Under the pieces are notes generated by a model. The model did not search any database. It was not told the origin of the DNA and saw nothing but the letters and a program-made list of their open reading frames with translations. Of a DNA stretch of 64,000 nucleotides, positions 28,154 through 38,208 are shown piece after piece; position 1 is the stretch's first letter, and the number at the start of each line of letters is the position of its first letter. The DNA is from Paenibacillus artemisiicola (GTDB taxonomy: Bacteria; Bacillota; Bacilli; Paenibacillales; Paenibacillaceae): the NCBI RefSeq assembly GCF_017652985.1, contig NZ_JAGGDJ010000010.1, positions 62,001 through 126,000 of the forward strand, read 5' to 3'. A program made the translations under genes and the position numbers.

Positions 28154-30337
28154 ATGGGCATAGAGCAGCTACTTGATAAAGCATCCACCTATTTGAAGGA
28201 ACAAGATTTGAACCGGATCAAAGAAGCTTACGAATTCGCCGATCAGGCCCATCACGGGCAGGTGCGCAAATCGGGAGAGCCGTACATCCTTCATCCGGTC
28301 GCCGTCGCGGAAATCCTCGTCAATATGCAGATGGACGTATTGTCGATCATCGCGGCGCTCCTTCATGACGTGGTTGAGGATACGACCGTCCCGCTGGAAG
28401 AAGTCCGGTCCCGGTTCGGCGAAGCATGCGCGGCCGTCGTGGACGGACTGACCAAGCTGGAGAAGATCCAATTCCGCTCCAAGGAGGAGCAGCAGAACGA
28501 GAATTACCGCAAAATGTTCGTGGCTATGGCCCAGGACATGCGCGTCATCTTGATCAAGCTGGCGGACCGGCTGCACAACATGCGGACGTTGAAGTATCAA
28601 TCCGAGGAGGCGCAGCGGCGGATCGCGTACGAGACGCTGGAGATCTTTTGCCCCATCGCGCACCGGCTCGGCATTTCGGCGATCAAGTGGGAGATGGAGG
28701 ACATCGCCCTTCGGTATTTGAATCCGCAGCAGTATTACCGGATCGCCAATCTCATGAAGAAGAAACGCGCGGAGCGCGAACAATATATCGACGACGTCAT
28801 CGGCCGCATTCGCGAGAAGCTCGAGGACATGGGCATCGACGGCGACATATCGGGACGGCCGAAGCATATTTACAGCATCTACAAGAAGATGACCGCGCGC
28901 AGCAAGCAGTTCAACGAAATCTACGACCTGCTCGCGATCCGCATCATCGTCGACAATATCAAAGACTGCTACGCGACGCTCGGCATCATCCATACGCTCT
29001 GGAAGCCGATGCCGGGGCGCTTCAAGGATTACATCGCCATGCCGAAGGCGAATATGTACCAGTCGCTGCACACGACCGTCATCGGGCCGACCGGCGAGCC
29101 GACGGAAGTGCAGATCCGCACGTGGGAGATGCACCGCACGTCCGAATTCGGCATCGCGGCCCACTGGGCGTACAAGGAAGGCGGCGTCGTGCCGGGCGGT
29201 TCGTTCGAGGACAAGATGACGTTGTTCCGCGAAATCATCGAGCTGCAGCACGAAGCAAGCGACGCGTCGGAATTCGTCGAGTCGCTGAAGATGGATTTCT
29301 TCTCCGATCTCGTCTTCGTGTTCACGCCGAAGGGCGAGGTGTTCGAGCTTCCCGCCGGCGCGGTGCCGCTCGATTTCGCGTACCGCGTCCATACGGAGGT
29401 CGGCAACCGGACGATCGGGTCCAAGGTGAACGGCCGAATCGTGCCGCTCGATTACAAGCTGAAGACGGGCGACATCGTCGAGATTCTCACGTCGAAGCAT
29501 TCGTACGGACCGAGCCAGGACTGGATCAAGATCGCGCAGTCGTCGCACGCGCGCAGCAAGATCAAGCAATGGTTCAAGAAGGAGCGCCGCGAGGAGAACG
29601 TTATCAAAGGCCGCGACGCCATCGAGCGCGAGCTGAAGCGGCTCGGTCTGGAGCCGTCCAGCTTCATGTCCGACGCGCAGCTGCAGGAGGCGGCGTATAA
29701 ATTCACGTTCAACGACATCGACGACATGCTGTCGGCCGTCGGGTTCGGCGGCATCACCGCCGCCCAGATCTGCACGAAGCTGACGGAGAAGATGCGCAAG
29801 GAAGCCGAAGAAGCGAACCAGATCGAGCTCACGAACGAGATGAAGGAAATGAAGTCGTCGCCCGCGATGCGCAAGACGCGTCCGACGCACGGCGTGTCCG
29901 TCAAAGGCGTGGACAATCTGCTCGTTCGTTTCGCCCGCTGCTGCAATCCGGTTCCGGGGGACGCGATCGTCGGCTATATCACGCGGGGCCGCGGCGTGTC
30001 GGTGCATCGCGCGGACTGTACGAACCTGACGACGAGCGTCGACGGGGAAGAGGCGGCGCGCATGATCGAAGTGGAATGGGAAGACTCGGTCGAGGCGAAT
30101 TACAGCGTCGATATCGAGATTACGGGCCATGACCGGCCTGGCTTGCTGAACGAAGTGCTGCAGGCGGTCTCGGAGAGCAAGACGAACATCTCGGCCGTTT
30201 CCGGCCGATCGGACAAAAACAAGCTGGCGATGATTCATATGACCGTGCTGATCCGCAATATCGAGCATTTGCAATCGGTCGTCGAACGGATCAAACGGGT
30301 GAAAGACATTTATTCCGTGCAGCGGATCATGCAGTAA
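28154..30337 (+). CDS. relA: Bifunctional (p)ppGpp synthetase/hydrolase (Rel)
   Basis: Makes and degrades the stringent-response alarmone. The 727 residues have an intact hydrolase domain (HD signature HDVVED at 71-76), a synthetase domain with [11 protein letters not shown] (around 296-306), a TGS domain ([17 protein letters not shown]), a zinc-finger/helical region with [12 protein letters not shown], and a C-terminal ACT domain. The intact HD motif supports bifunctionality. ATG 28154 lacks a perfect ribosome-binding site (GGAAAGGGACATTC). The next gene, dtd, is 34 bases downstream. Confidence 0.97.
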   Translation: MGIEQLLDKASTYLKEQDLNRIKEAYEFADQAHHGQVRKSGEPYILHPVAVAEILVNMQMDVLSIIAALLHDVVEDTTVPLEEVRSRFGEACAAVVDGLTKLEKIQFRSKEEQQNENYRKMFVAMAQDMRVILIKLADRLHNMRTLKYQSEEAQRRIAYETLEIFCPIAHRLGISAIKWEMEDIALRYLNPQQYYRIANLMKKKRAEREQYIDDVIGRIREKLEDMGIDGDISGRPKHIYSIYKKMTARSKQFNEIYDLLAIRIIVDNIKDCYATLGIIHTLWKPMPGRFKDYIAMPKANMYQSLHTTVIGPTGEPTEVQIRTWEMHRTSEFGIAAHWAYKEGGVVPGGSFEDKMTLFREIIELQHEASDASEFVESLKMDFFSDLVFVFTPKGEVFELPAGAVPLDFAYRVHTEVGNRTIGSKVNGRIVPLDYKLKTGDIVEILTSKHSYGPSQDWIKIAQSSHARSKIKQWFKKERREENVIKGRDAIERELKRLGLEPSSFMSDAQLQEAAYKFTFNDIDDMLSAVGFGGITAAQICTKLTEKMRKEAEEANQIELTNEMKEMKSSPAMRKTRPTHGVSVKGVDNLLVRFARCCNPVPGDAIVGYITRGRGVSVHRADCTNLTTSVDGEEAARMIEVEWEDSVEANYSVDIEITGHDRPGLLNEVLQAVSESKTNISAVSGRSDKNKLAMIHMTVLIRNIEHLQSVVERIKRVKDIYSVQRIMQ

Positions 30338-30371
30338 TCATTCCCATCGCGTCGAAGGAGCAAGCGGACTG

Positions 30372-30815
30372 ATGAAGGTAGTCGTACAGCGAAGCAAGGA
30401 AGCGGCCGTCATTGTAGACGGCGAGACGGTCGGCGCCATCGCGAAAGGGCTCGTGCTGCTCGTCGGCATCACGCACGAGGACACCGACGCGGATATACGG
30501 TGGATGGCCGACAAGATCGCGGGCTTGCGGATTTTCGAGGACGGGAGCGGGAAAATGAACCTGTCCGCGGCGGACGTCGGCGGCGATATCTTGTCCGTCT
30601 CTCAATTTACCTTGTACGGGGACTGCCGCAAGGGCCGGAGGCCGAATTTTATGGCGGCGGCGAGACCGGAGCAGGCGGAGGCGCAATACGAGGCGTTCAA
30701 CGACGCGCTTCGCGCGTCCGGACTGAAGGTCGAGACCGGCCGGTTCGGCGCCATGATGGACGTGACATTCACGAATTGGGGACCGGTCACGCTGATCGTC
30801 GACAGCAAAGCGTAG
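30372..30815 (+). CDS. dtd: D-aminoacyl-tRNA deacylase
   Basis: Hydrolyses D-aminoacyl-tRNAs and mischarged Gly-tRNA(Ala). The 147 residues contain the active-site motif SQFTLYGD (around 77-84) and the second family motif NWGPVT (around 137-142; NxGPxT), in the context [11 protein letters not shown]. The order relA-dtd is conserved in Bacillales. It ends at a terminator, so the relA-dtd unit is closed. Confidence 0.97.
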   Translation: MKVVVQRSKEAAVIVDGETVGAIAKGLVLLVGITHEDTDADIRWMADKIAGLRIFEDGSGKMNLSAADVGGDILSVSQFTLYGDCRKGRRPNFMAAARPEQAEAQYEAFNDALRASGLKVETGRFGAMMDVTFTNWGPVTLIVDSKA

Positions 30816-30872
30816 CCGTTTCGAACAGCAACATGTCTACCGGCAATATCCCTAACAGCAGGATAAGCGAAA

Positions 30873-30901
30873 CAGGCGGCATTCAGGCATGCCGTTTTTT
30901 G
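30873..30901 (+). terminator. Rho-independent terminator after dtd
   Basis: CGGCAT (30877-30882) pairs with ATGCCG (30889-30894), followed by six T. A flanking AACA/TGTT pair may extend the stem. Confidence 0.75.
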
Positions 30902-31062
30902 TTGTTCATCATTCGTCGGCGGCTCGAGACCGTCTTATGCGCGCAGCTTTAAATTCCGATGCTTCGGACACCGCGGGCGGTGTTGAAAACGGACGGGGCG
31001 GGCACACTAAAGGCTGACAACGCGCCATCGACAGGCGCCAAGATTAGCGGAGGGTGACCGGA

Positions 31063-31221
31063 ATGCATCAATCACGCAAGGAACAAGGCATCGAGAGAAC
31101 GGCCAAACGGCTGCTGTTTGCCGATCGCCGCGAGGCGATCATGCTGGCCCGGGAAGAATCCGGCATCGAAGCGGGCGGCGAACTGGGCCGGGCCGCGGTC
31201 GTGCCGCCCAGAATGCCTTGA
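31063..31221 (+). CDS. Unrecognised 52-residue protein
   Basis: Small open frame with a strong ribosome-binding site: GGAGGG (31049-31054) 8 bases before ATG 31063. The product is charged and probably helical in its first part (MHQSRKEQGIERTAKRLLFA), contains an EAIMLAREES stretch, and ends in RAAVVPPRMP. There are no cysteines, signal peptide or transmembrane segment. I do not recognise the family. It stands alone between the dtd terminator and the hisS leader. No clear promoter was found. Confidence 0.5.
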   Translation: MHQSRKEQGIERTAKRLLFADRREAIMLAREESGIEAGGELGRAAVVPPRMP

Positions 31222-31477
31222 AGCACGACCGGAAAAGTCGAAGCGAGGCGTAAGGGTTTGTGTCCTAACGATCGACCGCGGACGCAGGGGTACGAAAAAG
31301 GAGCGTAACCGCTTCATATTTTGTAATGGAACTGTAACCTGTTTTCAATGATTCTCTAACATGGCGTGCCTATAATAAAAGTCGACCCCCTTTTTTGAAT
31401 ATATTATTGATGGACCTACAACTCGTTTGTAGGTTTTTTTCTTTTCTCCGGCTTTCGCTCCGATCCTTCGATGTATA
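31222..31477. other. Gene-free stretch before the hisS leader
   Basis: No supported coding sequence. It holds an isolated TATAAT (31371-31376) without a good -35 element, and about 40 bases later a strong terminator hairpin (31414-31440). The part from 31320 is AT-rich compared with the surrounding genes. Confidence 0.6.
31414..31440 (+). terminator. Rho-independent terminator upstream of the hisS promoter
   Basis: ACCTACAA (31414-31421) and TTGTAGGT (31427-31434) form a perfect 8-bp stem with a 5-base loop, followed by a T run to 31440. It insulates the hisS leader from upstream transcription. Confidence 0.88.
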
Positions 31478-31506
31478 TTGACAGCATAAATCCGGAATGC
31501 TATTAT
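31478..31506 (+). promoter_or_regulatory. SigmaA promoter for the hisS-aspS T-box transcript
   Basis: Perfect TTGACA (31478-31483), a 17-base spacer and TATTAT (31501-31506). Confidence 0.9.
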
Positions 31507-31512
31507 AGATGA

Positions 31513-31820
31513 GATAAAGTGTCGATCCGTTGATAGGAAGATTTCGTTCTACCCGCACCGATACAGAGAGGGATTCCTTGGCTGGAAGAATCCTTGGCGT
31601 GCTTGAGCGAGAGGACATCCTGGAGGACATGCGGCGAACCCGCCGGCGATTTCGGGCCGGTTCAGTAGTCGTATTGCGTAGCCGGGCGTTAACCGGATAA
31701 AGCGGGACGAAGGCCGATCGCGGCGAACGTTCCGGAATGTGGGTGGTACCACGACAGCTTCGTTTTCGACAAGCTCTCGTCCCTTTGGCCTGAACAGGCG
31801 GAGGGCGGGAGCTTTTTTAG
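31513..31820 (+). promoter_or_regulatory. T-box leader of hisS-aspS
   Basis: tRNA-sensing riboswitch: uncharged cognate tRNA stabilises an antiterminator. The T-box signature GGGTGGTACCACG is at 31741-31753. It is followed by a competing terminator with arms GCTCTCGTCCCT (about 31773-31784) and AGGGCGGGAGC (31802-31812), then six T (31813-31818). A stem I-like region with AGAGAGGGATTCC and GGCTGGAAGAATCC lies at 31565-31592. The specifier is not certain; a GAC (Asp) triplet at 31614-31616 is a candidate, plausible because aspS is in the unit. Confidence 0.88.
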
Positions 31821-31873
31821 TCCCCGGCCACCGGGAACTTGGCATGATCATCAGCATATGGGAGGGAATGGGC

Positions 31874-33124
31874 ATGGCTTTTCAGAAGCCTCCGGGCACG
31901 CAGGATTTTTTGCCGGGCGCCGTAGAGAAATGGCAGTACGTCGAACGCGTGGCGCGCGACATTTGCCGGCGGTTTAATTTCCGCGAAATTCGCACCCCGC
32001 TCTTCGAAATGACGGAGCTGTACAAACGGGGCGTCGGCGAAACGACGGACATCGTCGAGAAAGAAATGTACACGTTCACCGACCGCGGCGACCGCAGTCT
32101 GACCCTCCGTCCGGAGGGCACGGCCGGTGCCGTCCGCGCGTACGTGGAGAACAAACTGTACGGAGAGCCGGACGTATCGAAGCTGTACTACATCGGTCCG
32201 ATGTTCCGGTACGAGCGCCAGCAGGCGGGCCGGTACCGGCAGTTCCACCAATTCGGCGTGGAGGCGCTCGGCGCGGTCGATCCGGCGCTGGACGCGGAAG
32301 TCATCGCGCTTGGCTACGCGTTCTATGCGGAGTTCGGCCTGAAGGACGTCCGGGTGGAAATCAACTCCGTCGGCACGCCGGAAGTGCGGGCGGCTTACCG
32401 CTCGCGGCTGCTCGCGTTCCTGGAGCCGATGCGCGAGACGCTGTGCAAGGACTGCCAGGCGCGCATGGACCGCAATCCGCTCCGCGTCCTCGATTGCAAG
32501 ACCGACCAGCACCGGTTCGACGGCGCGCCGTCCATTCTGGAAAGCCTGGACGACGAGTGCCGGACGCACTTCGAAGCCGTGCAGCGTAATCTGACGGACA
32601 TGAATATTCCGTACGTCATCAATCCTCGCCTCGTGCGCGGCCTCGATTACTACACGCACACCGCGTTCGAATACAAAGCGGAAGGCATCGGCGCGATCGA
32701 TACGATCGGCGGCGGCGGGCGGTACAACGGCCTGGTCGCCGAGATCGGCGGCCCGGACCAGCCCGGCGTCGGCCTCGGCATCGGCCTGGAGCGCACGGTC
32801 CTGCTGCTGGAAAGCCAAGGCGTTCAGCTCGATAACCTCCACCGGGTCGACGTGTACCTGGTCGGGCTCGGGGAAGCGGCGGAGCGCGAGACGACGCGGC
32901 TGCTGCACGGGCTGCGCCTGCGCGGCATCGCGGCGGAACGGGATTATCAGAGCCGCAAAATGAAGGCGCAATTGAAATCGGCCGATCGGCTGCAAGCGCG
33001 CTTCACGGCCATTCTCGGCGACGACGAGCTGCAGCGCGGCGAAATCGCGCTGAAAAACATGGCGACGGGCGAGCAGACGTTCGTGGCGCTGGACGCGCTG
33101 GCGGATGCGATTTTGAAAGGGTAG
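31874..33124 (+). CDS. hisS: Histidyl-tRNA synthetase
   Basis: Class II aminoacyl-tRNA synthetase. The 416 residues start [15 protein letters not shown] and show motif 2 ([19 protein letters not shown], around 107-125), the histidine-specific [15 protein letters not shown] (around 253-267), motif 3 ([15 protein letters not shown]) and a C-terminal anticodon-binding domain. I chose ATG 31874 because GGAGGG (31861-31866) lies 7 bases upstream; ATG 31868 is too close to it. It is co-transcribed with aspS. Confidence 0.97.
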   Translation: MAFQKPPGTQDFLPGAVEKWQYVERVARDICRRFNFREIRTPLFEMTELYKRGVGETTDIVEKEMYTFTDRGDRSLTLRPEGTAGAVRAYVENKLYGEPDVSKLYYIGPMFRYERQQAGRYRQFHQFGVEALGAVDPALDAEVIALGYAFYAEFGLKDVRVEINSVGTPEVRAAYRSRLLAFLEPMRETLCKDCQARMDRNPLRVLDCKTDQHRFDGAPSILESLDDECRTHFEAVQRNLTDMNIPYVINPRLVRGLDYYTHTAFEYKAEGIGAIDTIGGGGRYNGLVAEIGGPDQPGVGLGIGLERTVLLLESQGVQLDNLHRVDVYLVGLGEAAERETTRLLHGLRLRGIAAERDYQSRKMKAQLKSADRLQARFTAILGDDELQRGEIALKNMATGEQTFVALDALADAILKG

Positions 33125-33159
33125 ATTCATTCATTCACGATCATAAAGGAGACATGAAC

Positions 33160-34980
33160 ATGGTGATGCTTAAAACGCATGCTTGCGGAACATTGACGAA
33201 GGCGGATATCGGACAGACCGTGACGCTGAACGGCTGGGTGCAGCGCCGCCGCGACCTCGGCGGGGTGCTGTTCATCGACCTGCGCGACCGCACGGGCATC
33301 GTGCAAATCGTCTTCAACCCGACCTTCTCCGGCGACGCGCTGGCGATCGCCGACCGCGCGCGCAACGAATACGTCCTGGCCGTCCGCGGCCAAGTCGTCG
33401 AACGCGACGCCGAGACGGTCAACGCGAACCTCGCGACGGGCGAGATCGAAGTCCGCGTCACCGAAATCGAAATCATGAACGCGGCAAAGACGCCGCCGTT
33501 CCCGATCGAAGACGGCGTCGAAGTCGACGAGTCGCTTCGCCTGAAGTACCGTTACCTCGACCTGCGCCGTCCGGAAATGCAGAAAACGCTGCTCCTCCGC
33601 TCCAAATCGGCGAAGGTGTTCCGCGACTTCCTCGACGGCCAAGGCTTCATCGACGTGGAAACGCCGATTCTGACCAAGAGCACGCCGGAAGGCGCGCGCG
33701 ATTACCTCGTGCCGAGCCGCGTGCACCCGGGTGAATTTTTCGCGCTGCCGCAGTCGCCGCAAATCTTCAAGCAGCTGCTGATGGTCGGCGGCCTCGAGCG
33801 CTATTACCAAATCGCGCGCTGCTTCCGCGACGAAGACCTTCGCGCGGACCGTCAGCCGGAGTTCACCCAGGTCGACATCGAGACGTCCTTCCTGTCCCAG
33901 GACCAGCTGCTGGATATGATGGAAGAGCTCGTCGCGAAGCTGTTCAAGGAAACGATCAACGTGGACATCGCGCGTCCGTTTCAGCGCATTACGTATGCGG
34001 ACGCGATGAACAAATACGGCTCCGACAAGCCGGATCTCCGGTTCGGCATGGAAATGGAAGACATCACCGATATCGTGTCTTCGAGCGACGTGAAGGTATT
34101 CGCGACCGTATCGGCAAGCGGCGGCGTCGTCAAGGCGCTGAACGCCAAGGGCTGCGCGAGCTGGAGCCGCAAGGAGCTTGACGACCTGCAGCCGTTCGCG
34201 GCGCGCTATGGCGGCAAAGGCCTGGCTTGGGTCACGGTGAAGGAAGGCGAATGGCGCGGACCGATCGTGAAGTTCTTCAAGCCGGAGGAGATCGCGGCCC
34301 TGACGGAGCGGCTCGGCGTCGAGGAAGGCGACCTGCTGCTGTTCTCCGCGGACAAGAAGAAGGTCGTCGCGGACGTCCTCGGCAACCTGCGCCTCAAGAT
34401 CGGCAAGCAGCTCGGCCTGATCGACGAATCCCAGTTCAAGCTGGAATGGGTCGTCGACTTCCCGCTGCTCGGCTACGACGAGGAAGCGAAGCGTTACGTG
34501 GCGGAGCATCATCCGTTCACGCGTCCGAACGAAGACGACCTGCACCTGTTCGAGACGAATCCGGGCGAGATCCGCGCGCAGGCGTACGATCTCGTGCTGA
34601 ACGGCTACGAAGTCGGCGGCGGCTCCATGCGGATCTATAAGCGAGACGTGCAGGAAATGATGTTCAAGGCGCTGGGCTTCACGCTGGAGGAAGCGCGCGA
34701 GAAGTTCGGCTTCCTGCTCGACGCGTTCGACTACGGCACGCCTCCGCACGGCGGCATCGCGTTCGGCTTCGACCGTCTCGTCATGCTGCTTGCGGGCCGC
34801 ACGAACCTGCGCGAAACGATCGCGTTCCCGAAAACGGCGAGCGCGACCGACCTGCTCAGCGACGCGCCGTCCGAAGTCGACATCGCCCAGCTGCAGCAGC
34901 TGCATATCCGCACGATCCAGAAGGCCGCGAAGCAGCCTGAGGCAGCGGCGGCGGCATCGGCACAGACCGCCCAAAACTAA
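33160..34980 (+). CDS. aspS: Aspartyl-tRNA synthetase
   Basis: Class IIb synthetase of the bacterial type. The 606 residues have an N-terminal OB anticodon domain ([19 protein letters not shown]), motif 1, the flipping-loop region [14 protein letters not shown] (around 168-181), motif 2 ([15 protein letters not shown]), the bacterial GAD insertion (about 290-410), and motif 3 ([13 protein letters not shown]). I chose ATG 33160, 8 bases from AAAGGAG; ATG 33154 is too close. The last 20 residues are Ala-rich. Whether it is discriminating or also charges tRNA(Asn) was not decided. Confidence 0.97.
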   Translation: MVMLKTHACGTLTKADIGQTVTLNGWVQRRRDLGGVLFIDLRDRTGIVQIVFNPTFSGDALAIADRARNEYVLAVRGQVVERDAETVNANLATGEIEVRVTEIEIMNAAKTPPFPIEDGVEVDESLRLKYRYLDLRRPEMQKTLLLRSKSAKVFRDFLDGQGFIDVETPILTKSTPEGARDYLVPSRVHPGEFFALPQSPQIFKQLLMVGGLERYYQIARCFRDEDLRADRQPEFTQVDIETSFLSQDQLLDMMEELVAKLFKETINVDIARPFQRITYADAMNKYGSDKPDLRFGMEMEDITDIVSSSDVKVFATVSASGGVVKALNAKGCASWSRKELDDLQPFAARYGGKGLAWVTVKEGEWRGPIVKFFKPEEIAALTERLGVEEGDLLLFSADKKKVVADVLGNLRLKIGKQLGLIDESQFKLEWVVDFPLLGYDEEAKRYVAEHHPFTRPNEDDLHLFETNPGEIRAQAYDLVLNGYEVGGGSMRIYKRDVQEMMFKALGFTLEEAREKFGFLLDAFDYGTPPHGGIAFGFDRLVMLLAGRTNLRETIAFPKTASATDLLSDAPSEVDIAQLQQLHIRTIQKAAKQPEAAAAASAQTAQN

Positions 34981-34988
34981 GCCCTTTC

Positions 34989-35022
34989 CCGGCTTTCGTC
35001 CGCCCCGCGCGGCGAAAGCCGG
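34989..35022 (+). terminator. Hairpin after aspS
   Basis: CCGGCTTTCG (34989-34998) and CGAAAGCCGG (35013-35022) form a perfect 10-bp stem with further internal pairing. The following T tract is weak, so read-through into tcdA is possible. Confidence 0.6.
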
Positions 35023-35058
35023 ATTCGTTATCTATCGCCTTTGGAGGTGCAAGGAAGG

Positions 35059-35814
35059 ATGCTTCATCAATTTTCCCGTACGGAGCTGGCGATCGGCCCG
35101 GAGGGATTGGATATCATGAAAGGCAGCACGGTCGCGGTGCTCGGCGTCGGCGGCGTCGGCGCGATGGCGGCGGAAGCGCTGGCGCGCACGGGCGTCGGCC
35201 GGATCATTCTGATCGATAAGGACGTCGTGGACATCACGAACGTCAACCGCCAGATACACGCGCTTACGACGACGGTCGGCCAGCCGAAAGCGGAGCTGAT
35301 GCGCGACCGCATCAAGCTGATCAATCCGGAGTGCGACGCCATCGCGCTTCGCATGTTCTACACGGAGGAGACGTACGAGCAGTTGTTCGCGTACAAGCTC
35401 GATTACGTCGTCGACGCGTCCGATACGATCATTTACAAGGTGCATCTCATCAAGGAATGCCTGCAGCGGAACATTCGGGTCATCTCCAGCATGGGGGCCG
35501 CCAACAAGATGGATCCGTCGCGGTTCCGCGTCGCGGACATCTCGCAGACGTCGATGGATCCCGTGGCGCGCGTCGTTCGCCAGAAGCTGCGGAAGGAAGG
35601 CATCAAGCGCGGCGTGAAGGTCGTCTTCTCGACGGAAGAGCCGATCAAGCCGCGCGAAGACGTCACGCAGCGGATCGTGCCGGAGAACGCGCCGGAGATC
35701 CGCAAGGCGAAGCAGCCGCCGGCAAGCAACGCGTACGTGCCGCCGGTGGCCGGCCTGATCATGGTCAGCGCGGTCGTCAACGATTTGCTCGAAGCGGGAG
35801 GACAGGCCCTATGA
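35059..35814 (+). CDS. tcdA: tRNA threonylcarbamoyladenosine dehydratase
   Basis: E1-like enzyme (YrvM in Bacillus) that cyclises t6A37 to ct6A in ANN-decoding tRNAs. The 251 residues contain the nucleotide-binding GVGGVG (29-34), DKDVVDITNVNRQ (around 53-65) and a variant DASDT segment, plus a C-terminal region with YVPPVAGLIM. ATG 35059 has GGAGG and AAGGAAGG upstream. The stop overlaps the next start (ATGA). The aspS-tcdA-rarA neighbourhood is conserved, but here two genes intervene before rarA. Confidence 0.93.
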   Translation: MLHQFSRTELAIGPEGLDIMKGSTVAVLGVGGVGAMAAEALARTGVGRIILIDKDVVDITNVNRQIHALTTTVGQPKAELMRDRIKLINPECDAIALRMFYTEETYEQLFAYKLDYVVDASDTIIYKVHLIKECLQRNIRVISSMGAANKMDPSRFRVADISQTSMDPVARVVRQKLRKEGIKRGVKVVFSTEEPIKPREDVTQRIVPENAPEIRKAKQPPASNAYVPPVAGLIMVSAVVNDLLEAGGQAL

Positions 35815-36476
35815 ACGTGGAATTGATGAACAAGCTGCGGCTGTCGCTCGACATGCGCATCGCGCTGCTGGAAGCGCCGGACGAATCGTACAAGGAGGCG
35901 CTCGGCGCCGAGAACGCCGAGCCGTTCAGCGAGATGGATGCCGGCACGTACGATTTCGTCCTGCTGTTCGCGAAGGACATCGCGAGCTTGAACGAACATG
36001 CGCCGAAAGCGCTCAAAGCCGTGAAGAAGGACGGCCTGCTCTGGATCTGTTATCCGAAGGGCACGTCGAAAATCAGAACCGACATCAACCGCGACCGCGG
36101 CTGGAAAGCGGTCCGCGACGAAGGCTGGGAAGGCGTCTCGCTCGTCTCCGTCGACGAGACGTGGTCGGCGATGCGGTTCCGTCCCGTCGGCGCGGTCCAG
36201 ACAAGCGCGCGGGCGAAGCGGGCGGCGGACGCCGTCCGCGAGGCGGGCACGGGCGCGGCGAAGGAGCTCGTCGTGCCGGACGACGTCAAGGCGGCGCTTG
36301 CAGCGCTGCCCGAAGCCGAGTCGTTCTTCGCGGAACTGGCCCCGTCGCACCGCAAGGAATACATTCGCTGGATCAACGAAGCGAAGCAGGAAGTTACCCG
36401 CGCCAAGCGCATCGGCGACATGACGGCGAAGCTGGCGCAGCAGCTGAAGCGCCCGTCGGACAAGCCTCAGGCATAA
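35811..36476 (+). CDS. DUF3052-like plus YdeI/OmdA-domain protein
   Basis: 221 residues in two parts. The N-terminal half (about 1-135) resembles DUF3052, with YDFVLLFAKDIASL, LLWICYPKGTSKI and GWEGVSLVSVDETWSAMRFRP. The C-terminal part (about 165-215) matches the YdeI/OmpD-associated (bacteriocin-protection-like) motif with LAPSHRKEYIRWINEAK and TRAKRIGDM. An Ala-rich linker joins them. Function is unknown. It starts in an ATGA overlap with tcdA, so the two are coupled, and it ends at a strong terminator. Confidence 0.75.
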   Translation: MNVELMNKLRLSLDMRIALLEAPDESYKEALGAENAEPFSEMDAGTYDFVLLFAKDIASLNEHAPKALKAVKKDGLLWICYPKGTSKIRTDINRDRGWKAVRDEGWEGVSLVSVDETWSAMRFRPVGAVQTSARAKRAADAVREAGTGAAKELVVPDDVKAALAALPEAESFFAELAPSHRKEYIRWINEAKQEVTRAKRIGDMTAKLAQQLKRPSDKPQA

Positions 36477-36539
36477 CGGAATCGCGCGAATGGCTTAGCC
36501 CCAATAAGCGGCGCTGAAGAAGCGATGAAGAGCCCAAGA

Positions 36540-36580
36540 AGCAGGATTATCGGATATCCGTCCGGTAGTCCTGCTTTTTT
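36540..36580 (+). terminator. Rho-independent terminator after the YdeI-type gene
   Basis: AGCAGGATTATCGG (36540-36553) pairs with CCGGTAGTCCTGCT (36562-36575) over 14 positions including G-U pairs, followed by six T. Confidence 0.9.
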
Positions 36581-36614
36581 GTCTAGGCCATGAAATTTGT
36601 CCCAATCAACAAAA

Positions 36615-36630
36615 GTTGCCTTGATGAAAC
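36615..36630 (+). promoter_or_regulatory. Probable MntR operator upstream of mntH
   Basis: GTTGCCTTGATGAAAC resembles the Bacillus MntR box (TTTGCCTTAAGGAAAC) at most positions. It overlaps the -35 element of the mntH promoter, where bound Mn-MntR would block RNA polymerase. Confidence 0.7.
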
Positions 36631-36649
36631 TTTTTTGGTGGTGTACAAT
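36621..36649 (+). promoter_or_regulatory. SigmaA promoter for mntH
   Basis: TTGATG (36621-36626), a 17-base spacer and TACAAT (36644-36649). A second dyad, GGAAAC-AATG-GTTTCC (36657-36672), lies near the expected transcription start. Confidence 0.78.
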
Positions 36650-36733
36650 GAAAATAGGAAACAATGGTTTCCGCCCTGCATACTTGTAGGTTATAACATA
36701 GTGACACTACGAACACGAAGAGGTGAAAGGCAA

Positions 36734-38083
36734 ATGAGTACCAATCAATCGGCTCCGCTGGCGCAAGAAACCGGATGGAGACAGAAGAGAGCCCAGAACT
36801 CGCTTCCGGAAGTGTACCGCTCGATGAAGATTCCGAAGCACGGTTCATGGTTCCGTAAATTTTTAGCGTTCGCGGGTCCCGGCTATCTGGTCGCCGTCGG
36901 GTACATGGACCCCGGCAACTGGGCGACGGACATCGCCGGCGGTTCCCAATTCGGCTATACGCTGCTCGCCGTTATTCTGCTGTCGAACCTGATGGCGATC
37001 CTGCTTCAAGCGCTGGCCGGCAAGCTGGGCATCGTGACGGGACGCGACCTGGCGCAGGCCTGCCGAGACCATTACAGCAAGCCGGTCGCCATGGGGCTCT
37101 GGGTGCTGTGCGAGCTCGCCATCGCGGCGTGCGACCTTGCCGAAGTCATCGGCTCGGCGATCGCGCTCAACCTGCTGTTCGGCATTCCGCTGATAGCCGG
37201 GGTCATTTTGACGGTGCTCGACGTCCTTCTCGTGCTCCTGCTGCAAAATAAAGGCTTCCGGTTCATCGAGTCGCTCGTGATCGTGCTGATCGTGACGATC
37301 GGCGGCTGCTTCCTGATCGAGATGTTCTGGTCCCATCCGCAAATGGGCGAGGTCATGAAAGGCTTCGTGCCGAGCACGGAGATCATTTCGAACCCCGCGA
37401 TGCTTTATATCGCGATCGGCATTCTGGGCGCGACGGTCATGCCGCATAATTTGTATTTGCACTCGTCCATCGTTCAAACGCGGCAGTACGAACAGACCGA
37501 GCTCGGCAAACGCCAGGCGATCAAATACGCCACGTGGGATTCCACCATCGCGCTGTTCTTCGCTTTGTTCATCAACGCGGCGATTCTGATCATCGCGGCC
37601 TCGACGTTCCATACGTCGGGCCACACGGACGTCGCCGAGATCGGCGACGCGTTCCACCTGTTGTCGCCGCTGCTCGGCACGACCGCGGCAAGCATCCTGT
37701 TCGGCGTGGCGCTGCTCGCCTCCGGCCAGAACTCCACGCTGACGGGCACGCTGGCCGGCCAGATCGTGATGGAGGGCTTCCTCAACATCCGGCTGAAGCC
37801 ATGGCTGCGCCGCCTGATCACCCGGATGATCGCCGTCGTGCCGGCCGTCATCGTCACTTGGCTGTACGGCGCGAGCGGCACGGCGGATTTGCTCATCCTG
37901 AGCCAGGTCATCCTGTCGCTGCAGCTCTCCTTCGCGGTCATTCCGCTCGTGAAGTTCACGAGCGACAAGGCGAAGATGGGCAGCTTCGCGAATAAGCTCT
38001 GGCTGAAAATACTGGCCTGGTTCGTGGCGATCGTCATCGCCGTCTTGAACATCTACCTGCTGTACCAAACGTTTGCGGGCTAA
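36734..38083 (+). CDS. mntH: Nramp-family Mn2+/H+ symporter MntH
   Basis: Imports Mn2+ (and Fe2+) with protons. The 449 residues have 11 predicted helices, the TM1 metal-binding motif [14 protein letters not shown] (DPGN around 58-61), and the TM6 motif [14 protein letters not shown] (MPHN). I chose ATG 36734, which follows AGAGGTG; the frame extends 48 codons upstream across the promoter. The MntR-like operator indicates repression when manganese is plentiful. The window contains no mntR gene. Confidence 0.95.
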   Translation: MSTNQSAPLAQETGWRQKRAQNSLPEVYRSMKIPKHGSWFRKFLAFAGPGYLVAVGYMDPGNWATDIAGGSQFGYTLLAVILLSNLMAILLQALAGKLGIVTGRDLAQACRDHYSKPVAMGLWVLCELAIAACDLAEVIGSAIALNLLFGIPLIAGVILTVLDVLLVLLLQNKGFRFIESLVIVLIVTIGGCFLIEMFWSHPQMGEVMKGFVPSTEIISNPAMLYIAIGILGATVMPHNLYLHSSIVQTRQYEQTELGKRQAIKYATWDSTIALFFALFINAAILIIAASTFHTSGHTDVAEIGDAFHLLSPLLGTTAASILFGVALLASGQNSTLTGTLAGQIVMEGFLNIRLKPWLRRLITRMIAVVPAVIVTWLYGASGTADLLILSQVILSLQLSFAVIPLVKFTSDKAKMGSFANKLWLKILAWFVAIVIAVLNIYLLYQTFAG

Positions 38084-38107
38084 CGCGCGACGCATAACCG
38101 GGTTTGG

Positions 38108-38138
38108 GAAGCCTTCTCCGCATGGGGAAGGCTTCTTT
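38108..38138 (+). terminator. Terminator after mntH
   Basis: GAAGCCTTCTCC (38108-38119) and GGGGAAGGCTTC (38124-38135) form a 12-bp stem with one G-U pair and a tetraloop, followed by TTT. Confidence 0.8.
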
Positions 38139-38208
38139 GCATGCGCGGACGTCGTGGCGAACGTGTGTGCTTGTATGGTATGATGAACCGGAAAGGAACG
38201 TGATTCGG

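Noticed and set aside
28169..30274. 701-residue minus-strand frame opposite relA
   Set aside because: Same reason: relA motifs are all intact on the plus strand and the opposite frame has no recognisable domain.
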